This document shows, in pieces, positions 32,701-44,700 of a DNA stretch of 64,000 bases. Location of the stretch: positions 4,849-68,848 of the forward strand of contig SFJE01000008.1 in the NCBI GenBank assembly GCA_004555175.1, in the 5' to 3' direction. The position numbers were made by a program, and so were the translations under genes. How positions within the stretch are numbered: position 1 is the first letter of the stretch; every line of letters begins with the position of its first letter. The stretch comes from Lentisphaeraceae bacterium (GTDB lineage: Bacteria > Verrucomicrobiota > Kiritimatiellia > RFP12 > DVOR01). Under the pieces are notes generated by a model that did not search any database, was not told where the DNA came from, and was given only the letters and a program-made list of their open reading frames with translations.

Positions 32701-35700
32701 TTAGTCGGCCAGGGTTGTCTCAGCGGTCTTGGCCGAAAGGATGACCCGGAAGAAGGAGGCCGGCTGGCCATCAATCTGGATCTGGTCGGCCGAGAGCTCA
32801 ATCGCCGGATCGGTGAGATTGGCCACCTTCACTTCGCCGAGCTTGGTCCAGGCCTCATCACCGAGGGTCGCCTTGCCGTAGACCGCGTAGACGGCGGTGG
32901 TGGCAGAGTTGTCGGCGAAGACCTGCGTGAGGTCATAGGTGGCCCCATCCTCCACCCCGAGGGCGGCGGTGACATCCCAGGCGAGGGTGACCGCATCACC
33001 GGAGGTGGTGATGGACTTGACGGTCAGGCCATAGGAGGTGTAACCCTCGGCGGTGAGCTTGAGCGCCACATCCGGATCCATCATCTCCATCAGCTCCTGG
33101 GCGGTGGAGAGATCCTCGGGCAGGCCTTCCACGCGGACCGCGCCATTGGCATCGGGCACGCTGGTCGCCTTCAGACCATAGAGCTGGGCACCATAGGCGG
33201 TGAGGGAGAGGGAGCCGGTGGAGTTCACCGTCCAGATGTCCGATGCGCGCGGCGTGCCATTGTGGTTCGCGAGCGTGCCAGTGAAGGTGCCGCACCAGGT
33301 GTCGAAGGCGGCAGTAGGCTTACCGGCGCTGACCCACTCCCAGCTGTCGGCCAACTTATCGTTATCAGTATCGACATCCTGGATGTAGAACTCCACCTGA
33401 TAGTCGCGGCCGTTATTGACGGGCTTGACGGCGAGCGGATCAAAGTAGAAGCCGGAGGTGGCATCAAGGCCCTGCGTGGCATAGCCCCAAGGCTCCCAAG
33501 CATCGCGCTTGCCATTCCCATTCAGGTCGAAGTAAGCCACCAGATAGACCGGGTCGGCGGTCGGCAGGCCGCGCACCTCGGCATCGAAGCGGGTGCCGAA
33601 GAACTTGGCGTTCTCCGCGGTGGCGCCATCGGGATAGAAGCGATCGCGGACCATGCGCACGCAACGGTTGCGGAGGTTCTTGACAACGGGGGAGGTCGTC
33701 CCATCCGCAAGCGTCTCCGTATCCGCGTAGGAGCCGTCAGCCGCGACCTTGTCGTAGGCCAGGATGTCCGAGGTCGACGCCACAGGGTCGCCATTGAAGG
33801 AACCCGAGTAGTGGGCCTCAATCATCAGACGGCGGCCGCCGAAGTCTCCATCATCCTTCAAGACGCCGGTGTAGCGAATCTTGGCGCGGACGTAGAAGGA
33901 ATCCTGCGTGTTCCAGGAGGTGTCCTTCTCAGCCGCGGCCACTTCGCGCAGGTCAGGATCGCCGGAATCGGTGAGCTGGATGCGGAAGCTGCCGTTGAGG
34001 ACATGGGCCGAGCCATTGTAGGGATTGAGGCTCAGCGTGTAGTTGTAGAGGCCATCGCCGAAGACCGTGTTCCCGGCGGCGTTGAGCTCGCCGAGGCCAC
34101 GCGGCAACTGATAGCGGTAGGTGAACTGCTCCACCAGGCTACCATCGGCCCCCTTGGCCACCGCGCACGGCGTCACACCACGGACCTGCTTCTCATAGAC
34201 CACCGTGTTGGCGGATTTGCCAAGGGCATCTTCCACCTTGGTGATCTTGAGGGTGAAGGTGGGCACCTGGACATTGCTGAGCCACTCGAAGGTGAGCTCG
34301 GTGTTGCCGCGCACGGCGCCGCCAATCGGGCTCACCAGCTTCGTGGAGGCAGCATCCAGCGCGGAGAAGTGGTTCGTCACCACGGCAATGTTGTAGTTCA
34401 TCCACGTCGAGGAGTCGCCCTGATCGACCGTCGAAGGCAGGAGGTAGACCTTGTAGGAGGCCGCCTTCTGGTTGCTCGCATCCGTGCCAGGCAGACCGGA
34501 GGCGTTGTAACCGAAGATCTCGTCTTCCGTGAGATAGGGCTTCTTGGTGTTGTAGAGCGTCTTGTAGACCACCGAGCCGGGATTGGTCGTCGGGGTGCCG
34601 GTGGCGACATTCTCAAACTCCGTCAGCACCAGGTAGTAATCCAGGCCCGTGTTGAAGAGCGAGGGATTCAAGGGCTGCTTGGTGGTGGGATTGGTGATCG
34701 AGGAGTTGTCCCCGGTGACCGCATCGTTGGTGTTATCCTCGGTGATGAGCACGCCAAGGATCGACTTCACATCCAAGCGGACCGAGCCGGCGGGCGCCTT
34801 GGTGGTGAGGGCCACGTGCAGCGGCTTGTTCACCAGGTCGAAGCCAATATCCACATTGTGCTGATCGGGCACACCGGCAGGCTCCCCGTCATTCCACTCG
34901 CCATTGCCATCCAAGTCGGCGAAGACGAAGAAGTTGTTGGCGCCTTCCTTCAGGTAGCCCGAGTCGGGCTTGACCAAGGTGAAGGTATTGGAGGTGCCAG
35001 GAATGATGGCGTAGTTGTAGGAGACCGTGCCCAGGAACTCGGTGCGGTCGTAGAAGGTATAATTCTCCACCGTCGAGCCACCATCCGTGGTCGTGGTGCC
35101 AGAATTCGTCACCGTGTACACATTGTCGGTCCAGAAGGTCTCGTCTGTGAAGTCGACACTGAACTTACCGGTATCGTAATCAACCGTACCAACCTTCTGC
35201 GAGACGGTGACCGTCGAGTACTTCCCGTTCAAGAAGGTCCCCAACTTCTGCGTGTAGACCAACGAACCGGTCTCATCGTCCGAGAACGTGAAGGAGACTT
35301 CTTTCTCTTCCGCGTTGCCCGAGGAGGACTTCATCGCACGCTTGTAGACGAAGTTCACCGAGCCAGGAACCACATTACCCATGTGCAAGTAGCCTTCCAG
35401 GATGCCACGGTTCCAATAGTTCAGCGTCTGCGAGAGCGAGCCACCCTCACCGCTCGCCGCAGCGCTCGTCGAGAGCGGGAGCTTGAAGGTGGCATCAGGG
35501 GCCGAGTTGTTGTTCTTGGCCGTGTAGGCGTGCACCAGAATCTTGGCGTTCTCGGTGGCGTTGGTGTAGGCATCCTGCGAGCCGAAGTAATCGACCGTCA
35601 GGCGCAACGCGGGCGTAGGCATCTCAAAGATGACCTCGCCGCTCTTAGAGACGCTCGAGACCTTGTTCGGATCGGTGGAGTGGCGACCGGACTTGAAGTT

Positions 35701-38700
35701 GGCACGCGCCTCAGCCCAGTTGCTCCAGCCATCGCCATCCGCATCGCCCTGCGCGTCGTAGGTGTCAACGTTCATCAGGTTCGAGCGGTTGACCGCCTCC
35801 CAATGATCTTCCATGAAGTCATTGTCGGTGTAGAGCAGGCCGAAGGTCGGGCGGCCGCGGCGGAACCAAATCGGAGCGTGGAAGTCCGGCACGCCGTTGC
35901 CCACGGTGGAGTACTTGGTCGGATCGGCCTTGGCCAGATATTCGGCGTAGTTGGTGAGGAAGTCGCCATCATCATCGCCGTGAGGCCCATTCGAGCCAGT
36001 GGGATCTTCGGGGTCGAGACCGTAGTAGTTCTCCCACCAGTTGGGCATCCGGTCAGAGTCGGAATCCTTGGTCTGGCCAACGGCAATGTTCTCCTCCAAC
36101 CAAGCACCACCATTAGAGAGCTGCTTGTCGGTGAGGTTAGCGTCACTGCCGGAAGCATAGTCGAACCAGTCGGAGCCCGAGGGACGGCTGGCAGCGCCGC
36201 CAGTGCCCGTCCCATCGCCCGAGCCCGCACTCGGATCGGTCGAAGGCGAGTTATCCCAGCTCTCGAAGTCATACTTCGCGAACGCATCGCCGTAGATCAG
36301 CAGATCGCCAGCATAGCGCGTGGTGAAGGCCGAGCGGACTGTGTAGGCCTCCACGTCGAAGGTCTGCACGCCGAGGTAACGGTAGCCATAGGGATTGCCC
36401 GTGGTCTTGACGTTGTAAGTCTGCTCGGTTTCAACCTCGCGACCGGCGGCATAGGGCGTCCAGTAGACCGAGTCAACCGTCTTGAGGTTCTCGACCGCGC
36501 CCGAGGGCATCGTCAGCGAGGGCGAGCCGTTGGTGAGGGTCTCGACGAGATAGTTCTGCGCGGTCGCGCGCTCAACATCGGCCACCGGGAGGTGGTCAAT
36601 GGTGTTGTGCGCCATCGGCACGAACTCGCTCTGCGGCTCGGCACCGGCAGCAGCGGTGTTGTAGCACTTGCTGCGCAGGTTCTTGGGCGCGGTGAGGGTG
36701 TAGAAGGAGGTGAAGAGCTCCGTTTCCTCAGGCAGGGTATCCTGGTCAATGAGCGGGTTGTTGCCGCCCTTGGTGGCAAGGAAGCCCTTGCGACGGTAGG
36801 TGAAGGAGCCGGGCGTGTCATCGCCGCCAACGAGCTTCTCGCCAGGATACCGCTCCCACGGCGCATTCGCCGCGGTGGCCGGCGTATTCGTGGCGTCATT
36901 CGCCGGGATTCGGGCGCCCGCGAGGAGGTCGTTGAAGGTGTAGATGGCCACCGGGTAGACCGGCACATCATTCTCGTAGTAACCACCGCCAGTGTAACGG
37001 GCGTTGAAGGCCGCCAGGCGGAAGGCGAGGAGCTCGGCCTGCGTGAAGCCGGAGCGGCGCTTCTCGTTGATCTGGTTGACCGTGCGCGCGCCATTCCAGA
37101 TGCGCACTTCGTCGATGAAGCCCTTATAGGCATTCTTGTAGATGTCCGCGAATTCCACATCCGAATCGGCATCGCCGAGATCCGGCACCCACTGCGGAGT
37201 CCGCCCCGCAGCGGCCGTCTCGAACTTCGGCTCGGCACCGATGAGGAGGGGCGCATTGCGGTAGGTGAAGCGCTGGACATCATCGAGGCCATCGTTCTTG
37301 AGCGAGAGCACGCCGTTGGCCGGGATGAGGCTGGAGGAGACCGCCGCATTCTCAACGCCATTGAGGACGATCGAGAGGCGCGAGCCATCGTAGACCACGG
37401 CCACGTGGTTCCACTCGCCAGCCTTGATGCCTTCACCGCAAGTGACGGTGGGCGAGACCTGCGGCGCGAGGCCGACATCGGCCGTGGTGCCAGCGCCAGT
37501 GTAATAGGCGAAGGGCTTGAAGAGGCCGCCTTCCTTGCGCAGACCGAGGACGAAGTTGTGGCGGATGTCGCCCAGGTTCTCAGCCCCCTCGTTGAAGCGC
37601 CAGGGGCGATCAATGAGGATGGTCTCGTCACCATTGTCGGCATCGGGCTTGACCCAGCACTCGAGGGTGAAGGTGGTCAGGGCCATCGGGCCGAACTGGG
37701 TGGTGATGTGGCTCTGCATCACGCCCTTGCCGCCGAAGTAGGCCGCCTGCTGGCGATCGGGCGTGCGCAGGGTCTGCGGATCGCCGCGGTAGATGGTCGA
37801 GCTCGAGAGCTCGGTCATATCGCCAATGCCATCGCCATCGGTGTCGTAGCCCTCATTGATTTCGTAGGGCAGGACGGAGGTGACGGCGGAGAGCGGCGCA
37901 GCATCGCCCCCGTGGGCAACGAAGGTGAAGGGCATCAGGGTGAGGAAGTCGCTCGCGCGCATCGCGTCAGCATCCAGCGTGAGCCCGTCAAAGGTGATGT
38001 TGGCGCCATTGTTGACATTGAGGAGGTTGTAGAAGCGGGACACAAAGGAGTTGGGGTTATCCGGATCGGTCATCCACAAGGGCGAAGGATCGGTGCCATA
38101 GTGGGCCGGATTCGAGGCCGAAGGATTGACCGCCTCCTCAAAGTTCAGCAGGCCATCGCCATCGGAATCGGCGAAGGGCACGCCCGCCAGCCACGGATAG
38201 CTGTAGTAGTCATAGCCCGTCACGCGGCCCACTTCGAAGGGCTCATTCCCAAAGGGATTGAGGAAGGAGGGCGCGAGCGTGCTGTAGACCACATTGGCGT
38301 TGGCCTTACGCGGCGGCGCCACGAGGGTGGAGTAAATGGTGCCCAAGCGATCGACCGAGTAGTTCGAGTCGCTGTCGTTCGAGATGACTTCCGAGGCATA
38401 GTCGCCCAGCGTGGGGTTGATGCCGTGGAAGACTTCCCAGTAGTCGTCCATGCCGTCCATATCGGAATCGGCCACGAGCGGACTGGTGGTCAAGAAGGGC
38501 GCATTGCCGCCCACCGAGATGCTCGGCCACTGAGCGCCGAGGGTCGCCTCCGTGGCAATCGGCAAGCCGAGGAAGACGGTGGTGCCCAAGTCCTTGCGAT
38601 TGGCCACCGTGCGCATCGGCATGTGGATGCCCAGCGGCGCGAGGTAGACACTGTCATCGTTCTCATCGGCCACAACACCGCCGACATAGCCGCGGGTGGC

Positions 38701-41700
38701 GGCACGGTAGAGCTCCTGGATGAGGGGCGAGGTGGCAGCAGCCACGGCCTCTTCATACTCGCTATCCTCCGCAGCCGGGAGCGTGGTTGCGGCCGGCGCA
38801 TAGGTGTAGGTCGCGCCAGAATCCCCACTGCGGGTGGCCATCGCGGCATAGATGGGGTCGCCCGGCGCGTTGAAGGCGTCATCCAGAGCCTTGTAGATCT
38901 GGGCCTTGCGAGCCGTCCAGAGGGTCTTGGAGTCGCCCGTCACGAGCGCCTTGATGACCGGCTGGGGCGCATCACCCAGCGCCTCGAGCGTGGCGAAGTC
39001 AGTATCAATGCGCGCGATGAGCGCATAGATCTGGGAGATGGTGTTCGCAGACGGCTCATCCGTAAGCGCGGTGAAGAGCGGGTTGCTCGGGGTTTCATCG
39101 CTTGCGGCCAAGGCGCGCATCCAGGCGGCATCGAGCGCATCAATATCCGAACGGAGGGCGTTGACCGCATCGTAAGCCTTCTGCGTCTCCTCACTCGCGT
39201 CCTCTTCGGGCTCGGGATTGAGGCCATAATCCTCCAGCTGGAGATCGGAGGGGAAGATGATGGACGCAGCCCAGAGGCGATTGTACGCATCGGTGATGGC
39301 CGGGGCGAAGGTCTTGTTCTCCAAATCATCGGTGGAGGTGGCACGGAGACGCTGCGCGGCCGGGGCAGTCGTGGCCAGCGCCTGAATCAACGGATTGATC
39401 GTGAAGGTCTCGTAGACCGATCCATCGGTGGTCGCGGCGATGTACTGGTAGTCTGCGGAGGGGACTTCCACGGGGTTGAGCAGGTCAACCGTGGCGCTAT
39501 AGACGCTCGGGATGGTCTTCCAGCAGGTCTTCCCGGAGTGGGTGGTGAGCTCGCCGCCGAAGTCCTTGTAGATTCGCGCGGCATTGGGCCCGAGGTCGTA
39601 GCGGTTCTGGCGGAGGAGGCCAGTGAAGTACTCCTGGTACTGGGTCAGACCGTCGCGGTCGTAGTCGTAGTCATAATCGTTGGGATCGGTGGGGTCGGGC
39701 CCAAGGATGCTGGCGGTCGTGGTGGTGGTGACCGTTTCACCCTCCTCATTGGTGGTGGTGGTGGTTGCCACCTTGCCGTAGCAGTACTCCCATCCGTCGG
39801 GCATGCCATCGCCATCGGTGTCCATATTGGTGGGGTCGCAACCGCCACCCTTGATGGAGCCATCGGAGGGCGAATAGGTGTAGGCGCTGTCGCCCTCCTT
39901 GCCATCCCAGATGCCATCGAAGTCAGTATCGGGGTTCCAGGGGTCGGTGGGGAAGACCTTATTGACCCAGGTGGTGTCGTACTTCGTGATGTTCTGGAGG
40001 GAGTCAGGCCACGCGACCGAAGTGCCCGAGAGGTGACTGGCGCGGCACTGGAACTCCTCGGCGGCGGTGAGGCCATCGAGGTCCCAATCCACAGCGCCAT
40101 CCTGCGTGCCGGAGATGGTGTAGGGGCGCAAGCCCACATAGGCTTCCCAGCCGTCGGGGCAGCCATCGCCGTTGGTATCGGCATTCTTTGGATCGATGTA
40201 CTGGCCGCTCTTGACGTAGTAGTTGAACTCTTCGCGGTTGGAGAAGGAGATGGTATTGACGGCATTCCCGAAGGCCGAAACCTTGTTGTTAATGGCGGAG
40301 GCATAGACCATCGAATCAATCCAGGCCGTGCGGAAGTTAAAGCCGAAGGCCTTGTAGACATCGAAGTCGCGGATGATGCGCGGCTGGGCAGGCATCTCTG
40401 CCACGAGCGGCTCGGCATTCTCCCAGGCGGTCACATAATCCTTGCCATCCGCCCAGGCGATAAGCTCCGCGTCACGACTCAGCGTCACGCTCGCCGAGGA
40501 GGCGAGGTCATCGCTCAGGAGGTAGAAGCCGTTAGCCTCGTAATCGTAGTAATACGCGGCATTGACCGGCGTCGTGAAGGGCGAATTGGCAGTCGGACCG
40601 GTCGGATCATTCGGATCGGGCACGGCCACCGTGGCCTTGAAGAGGTGGTGGAAGGTGGCGTAGGGCTTGACGATGGCCCGGGCAAAGAAGTCATTGTCAG
40701 GGTTGAGAGACGCGTCGTTCTTCCCGTTGAGGTTGAGGGGATCGAGGTCGGCACGGACTTCCCAGCCGTCGAGCATCCAGTCGTTATCGGTATCGCAATC
40801 GATGGGGTTGGTGCCGATGGCGAACTCTTCGGCGTTCATAAGTCCATCGCCATCCGGGTCAGCCGTTGCGCTAGAGGCATAGGGGTTAAAGGCCGCCAGG
40901 ACATCCGCCGCAGGCATCGGCTCCCAGTAGTTGCCCTTACCGAAGGAGGCATCGGCGTGAGGGACGAGGCGGTCGTTCTCATCAAAGGTGAAGTAGGCCT
41001 TGTCAGCGGCATCGGGATCGTAGCTGGTGCGATAACGGCGGCCCATCGTGAAGCGCTCGTTGGTGGCGAAGTCCACATCCCGGTTGGCGGCGAGGGGGTT
41101 CTCATCGCTCACCACACGATTGCGTAGGTCAATCGCCGGCCAGAGGGCCTCGTTCACCTGGATACCATCGTCATTGGCATAGACCGAGGCCCAGGCGATA
41201 CGCGAGGCGTAGTACCAGAAGTAGTACTCAGCGCCATTCTTGATGCCATCGCCATCCTGGTCGGCACCGAGGCCATTGAAGCGCTCAAGCCAGCTGGTCT
41301 TGCGCGGATCAAGGGCGCCATCGGTCAGGCGGTCCACATAGAAGGGCTCGTCGATGAGCAGACCATTGGGCACGCGGGCATCCACGAAGAAGTAGGTGCC
41401 CTCAACTTCGGTGCCGGTGTACTCATCCACCTTGCCAGCCATTGCGGCTGTGGTTTCAGCAACGGTGGCGAAGGGGAAGAGGGCACCATTTTCCGTGCTC
41501 TTGAGGGTGTCATCAATCGCCCACTTGGTGTAGGTGTAGCGGAAGCACTCGTAGTTATCGTCCCTCGCGTTGGTCTGCACCATCACATTGCTCAGGACAT
41601 ACCCCTCGGAGCCGGCCTTAATCGGGTTGCCGGCTTCATCAATCACCGGCGCCCAGCCCTCGGCGTCGACTTCGCCGGCGCTGTAGGGGATGCGGTTGGC

Positions 41701-44700
41701 GGCGGTGAAGGCCACCGTAACGCCCGCGACCTCGCTCAGACCGGAGGTGTTCAGGCGGACCTGCTTCCAGGAGGCGACGAGCTCCTCCCCATCGCGCTTG
41801 GCGGGGATGACGACCAACTCGTCCCCCACTTCACCTTCGGGGTGCATCAGCACCACCCAGGCGGGGTTGGAGAGCCAGTTGCCCTGACCATCAGCCGCAT
41901 TGAGGGCATCATCACGGCCGCGGATGCGAAGCTTGTAGCCGAAGGGCGAGCCGGTGAGTTCGCAGGGCTTCTCGGTGGTCAGGCGACCATCGGAGCTGCC
42001 CAGACGGTAGGCGGCATCGCCGATGCCCCAGCCGGCGGCCGGAAGGTTATCGCCATCGGCGGCCACATTGGCCTGAGAGGTGGTGCTTTCGACGATGGCG
42101 CGGCCGGCATCGTCAGCGCCGACGTTGCGCAGAATCCAGCCATCGGGCACGCCATCGGAGTTGTAGTCGCCCAGCGCGTAGAGGTAGGGCGTTTCGGGGT
42201 TCTCGGCAAAGGCGGTGTACGCATCGCCGGGGAGATATTCGGCCACGAAGACCGCTTCCAGGATGATGTCCTGCCACTGAGCACTCTCGGTTGCCTGGCC
42301 GCCGCCGGAGACGAAGGCGCGGTTGAGGGCCAAGGTGCTCTCATAGAGGTCAGTGGAGTTGGTGGGCAGAAGGGCTTCGTAATCGGTGTGGCGAGCGCCC
42401 CACTTATAGAAGAAGGAGTCGCGCACCGTGCTAATGGTGGTGTAGCCCGCGGGGGTGTTGGCACCGGCGGCGAAGGGAATGGCCTCGACCATCACCGTGG
42501 TATTCGAGCCGCTCTTAGCCTTGCCGGCCCAGGTGTAGTTCTTCCCGAAGCTCCAGGTGAAGCCGGTATCATCGGGCGTGGAGGTGTCGCCAGCCCAACG
42601 GACATAACCGGTGGCGGGGCGGGTCTCGTTCTTGATGGTGTAGAAGGTGAAAATCTGCGAGGTGGTGAGGTTAAAGGTGCCCGCACGCGTATCCATCGCG
42701 GAGTTCGGATCGTAGACCGCGAAGTACCACGCAGGCGCGGCGGTGTCGGAATAGACCTTGGAGAACTTCGCCGTTTCCAGCCCCTTGGCATTGCGCGACT
42801 TGCGGTTCGCCCCGCCATTGGCGAAGGAGCCGGTAGGGGCGCCATAGTCGCGTTCGAGTTCGGCGACCTTGGCCTCCCACGCCGTCTGCCCCATCAGGGC
42901 GACCATGCGATCCTCATCGGCGAAGAGGATAAACTCGGGATTGCCCTCGCCAAAGTCCATCTTGGCGACCAAGTAATCGGCGGTGGCATCGGTGAAGGTG
43001 AAGGAGAAGTTCAGCGCGATGCCGGTGGAGCCGCCGGTGGGGGCACTGTCAGAATTGATGACCGGCGCCACGTTGACCACATCGGGCTGGGCCATCACTT
43101 CGCAGATGTCCAGCGCATTGACATTGGAGCCATCGTTGCTGCAGCTCGCCGCGCTCAGGAGCAAGCCGCCGGCAGGCAAGGTCTTACTGATGGTGGTGCC
43201 GCCTTCGGTCCACTCAATGGCCGCACCGGAGAGGTACTCCTGCGGGAGATCGTTCATGCAGGCGATGTAGAAATCCACGCTCGCGGCATTGCTCGGGAGG
43301 GTAACCACCAGGGTGGAGGAGCCCATCGTGCCCGAGGCCGTCCGCTGCAAACCAGCATATTCCTTGAGGGCAGCATGGACGCTGCGCCCGTCTCCGCCGG
43401 CGAAGACGGCAGTCTCGGGGATGAAGGTATTGTCGCTCGTCACCGGCGCAATCTTGAAGTAGCGCGTGGTCGGCTCGGTCTTCTCCACCGAGAGGGTGTA
43501 CTTGAGGATGTAGTCGGCGGGGAGGCTGCCCTGGACATACTCCTTGCCGAGCGAACCGGTGTCGCCAACGGTGAGGCTGATCTTGGCGCGCTTGCGCGAA
43601 GAGGTAACCTTCAAATAGAAGGGCTCATCAACGGCCTGATTGCCCACCGCTTCAAGTTGCGGCACGCAGATGCGGTAGTAGGTGTCGCCGCCAGTGGCAT
43701 TTTCCTTGATCGAGAGGGTGAGAGCGTAGTCGGTGGCGCTCTGCGGATCGAGCGGCACATAGTAGCGATTGGGCACGCACGAGGCACCATTCTGCGCAGA
43801 GATCATCTCCACGCTGGCATAGACCGTGCCATAGCCACCCAAATTGCTCTTGGAGATGGTGACCGAGACAGCGGGGTCGCCGGCGGCAATCTTGAGTTCA
43901 CCGCCACGGACGGAGTGCCCCGCGAGCGCTTGGTACTTTGCCCCCAGTTTGGCAGCCTCCGGAAGGGGGATGTTGCCATCGGCCGAGCGCGTCATCTCAT
44001 AGCTCTCGACGGTGTAGCCCGAAGCCGGCGCCTCAATGACGGGCGAAGCCTGCAACTCGAACTCCTGCGAGGCGAAGAGGGTGGCAGTCTCCGTAGCGTC
44101 GCGGCGGACACCATAGCAGAGGCGGACCTGCGTGCCAGCAGCCACGGAGGCCGGGATGTTGACGAAGAAGGTCTGCGCGTTGAAGGCAGTTGCCGTGGTC
44201 TTCGTGGGACCATTGAACTTGGCGGCATAAGCGGTGGAGAAGGCATCGGCGAGAGGCGTGGTGTCGTCGAAGACGCCAGCCTTGATTTCGGTATTGTCGG
44301 GATTCAACGCCGTGACGCCGGCAGGGACGTACTTCCAGGTGTTAGTGGCATCCTTGGCTTCGACCCAGAGGTAGCACTTGGAGGCCAAGGTGGTGGTCTG
44401 GAAGGCGGCGGCGGGCGCCCCGTCGCGGGTGGAGATCATCACCGGAGTGAGGCCCTGATAGAGCGAGCCGTAGCTCAAATCCTGATCATTCTCCACCAGC
44501 GCCCCGTCCTGAAAAGAGGCACCCACGGAGAAGAGGTAACCACTGACCGTCCACGGGCGGGTGGTGTTCTCGGCCGTGAGGTCGGCCGTGCTGGCCTTGG
44601 TGAGGGTTTGGGCGGTGAGGCCGGCAATCTGCTGACCGGCGACCGTATTCAGATGACCCGTCACGCGGATTGCCGCGAGGGTGCCGCCGAAGATCGGCTC

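Noticed and set aside
32575..41127. 2850-codon open frame on the plus strand opposite the giant gene
   Set aside because: It is the antisense of a gene with signal peptide, domains and terminator on the minus strand; its translation is Gly/Arg/Glu/Ile-rich without domain structure and starts inside the terminator region. High-GC shadow frame.
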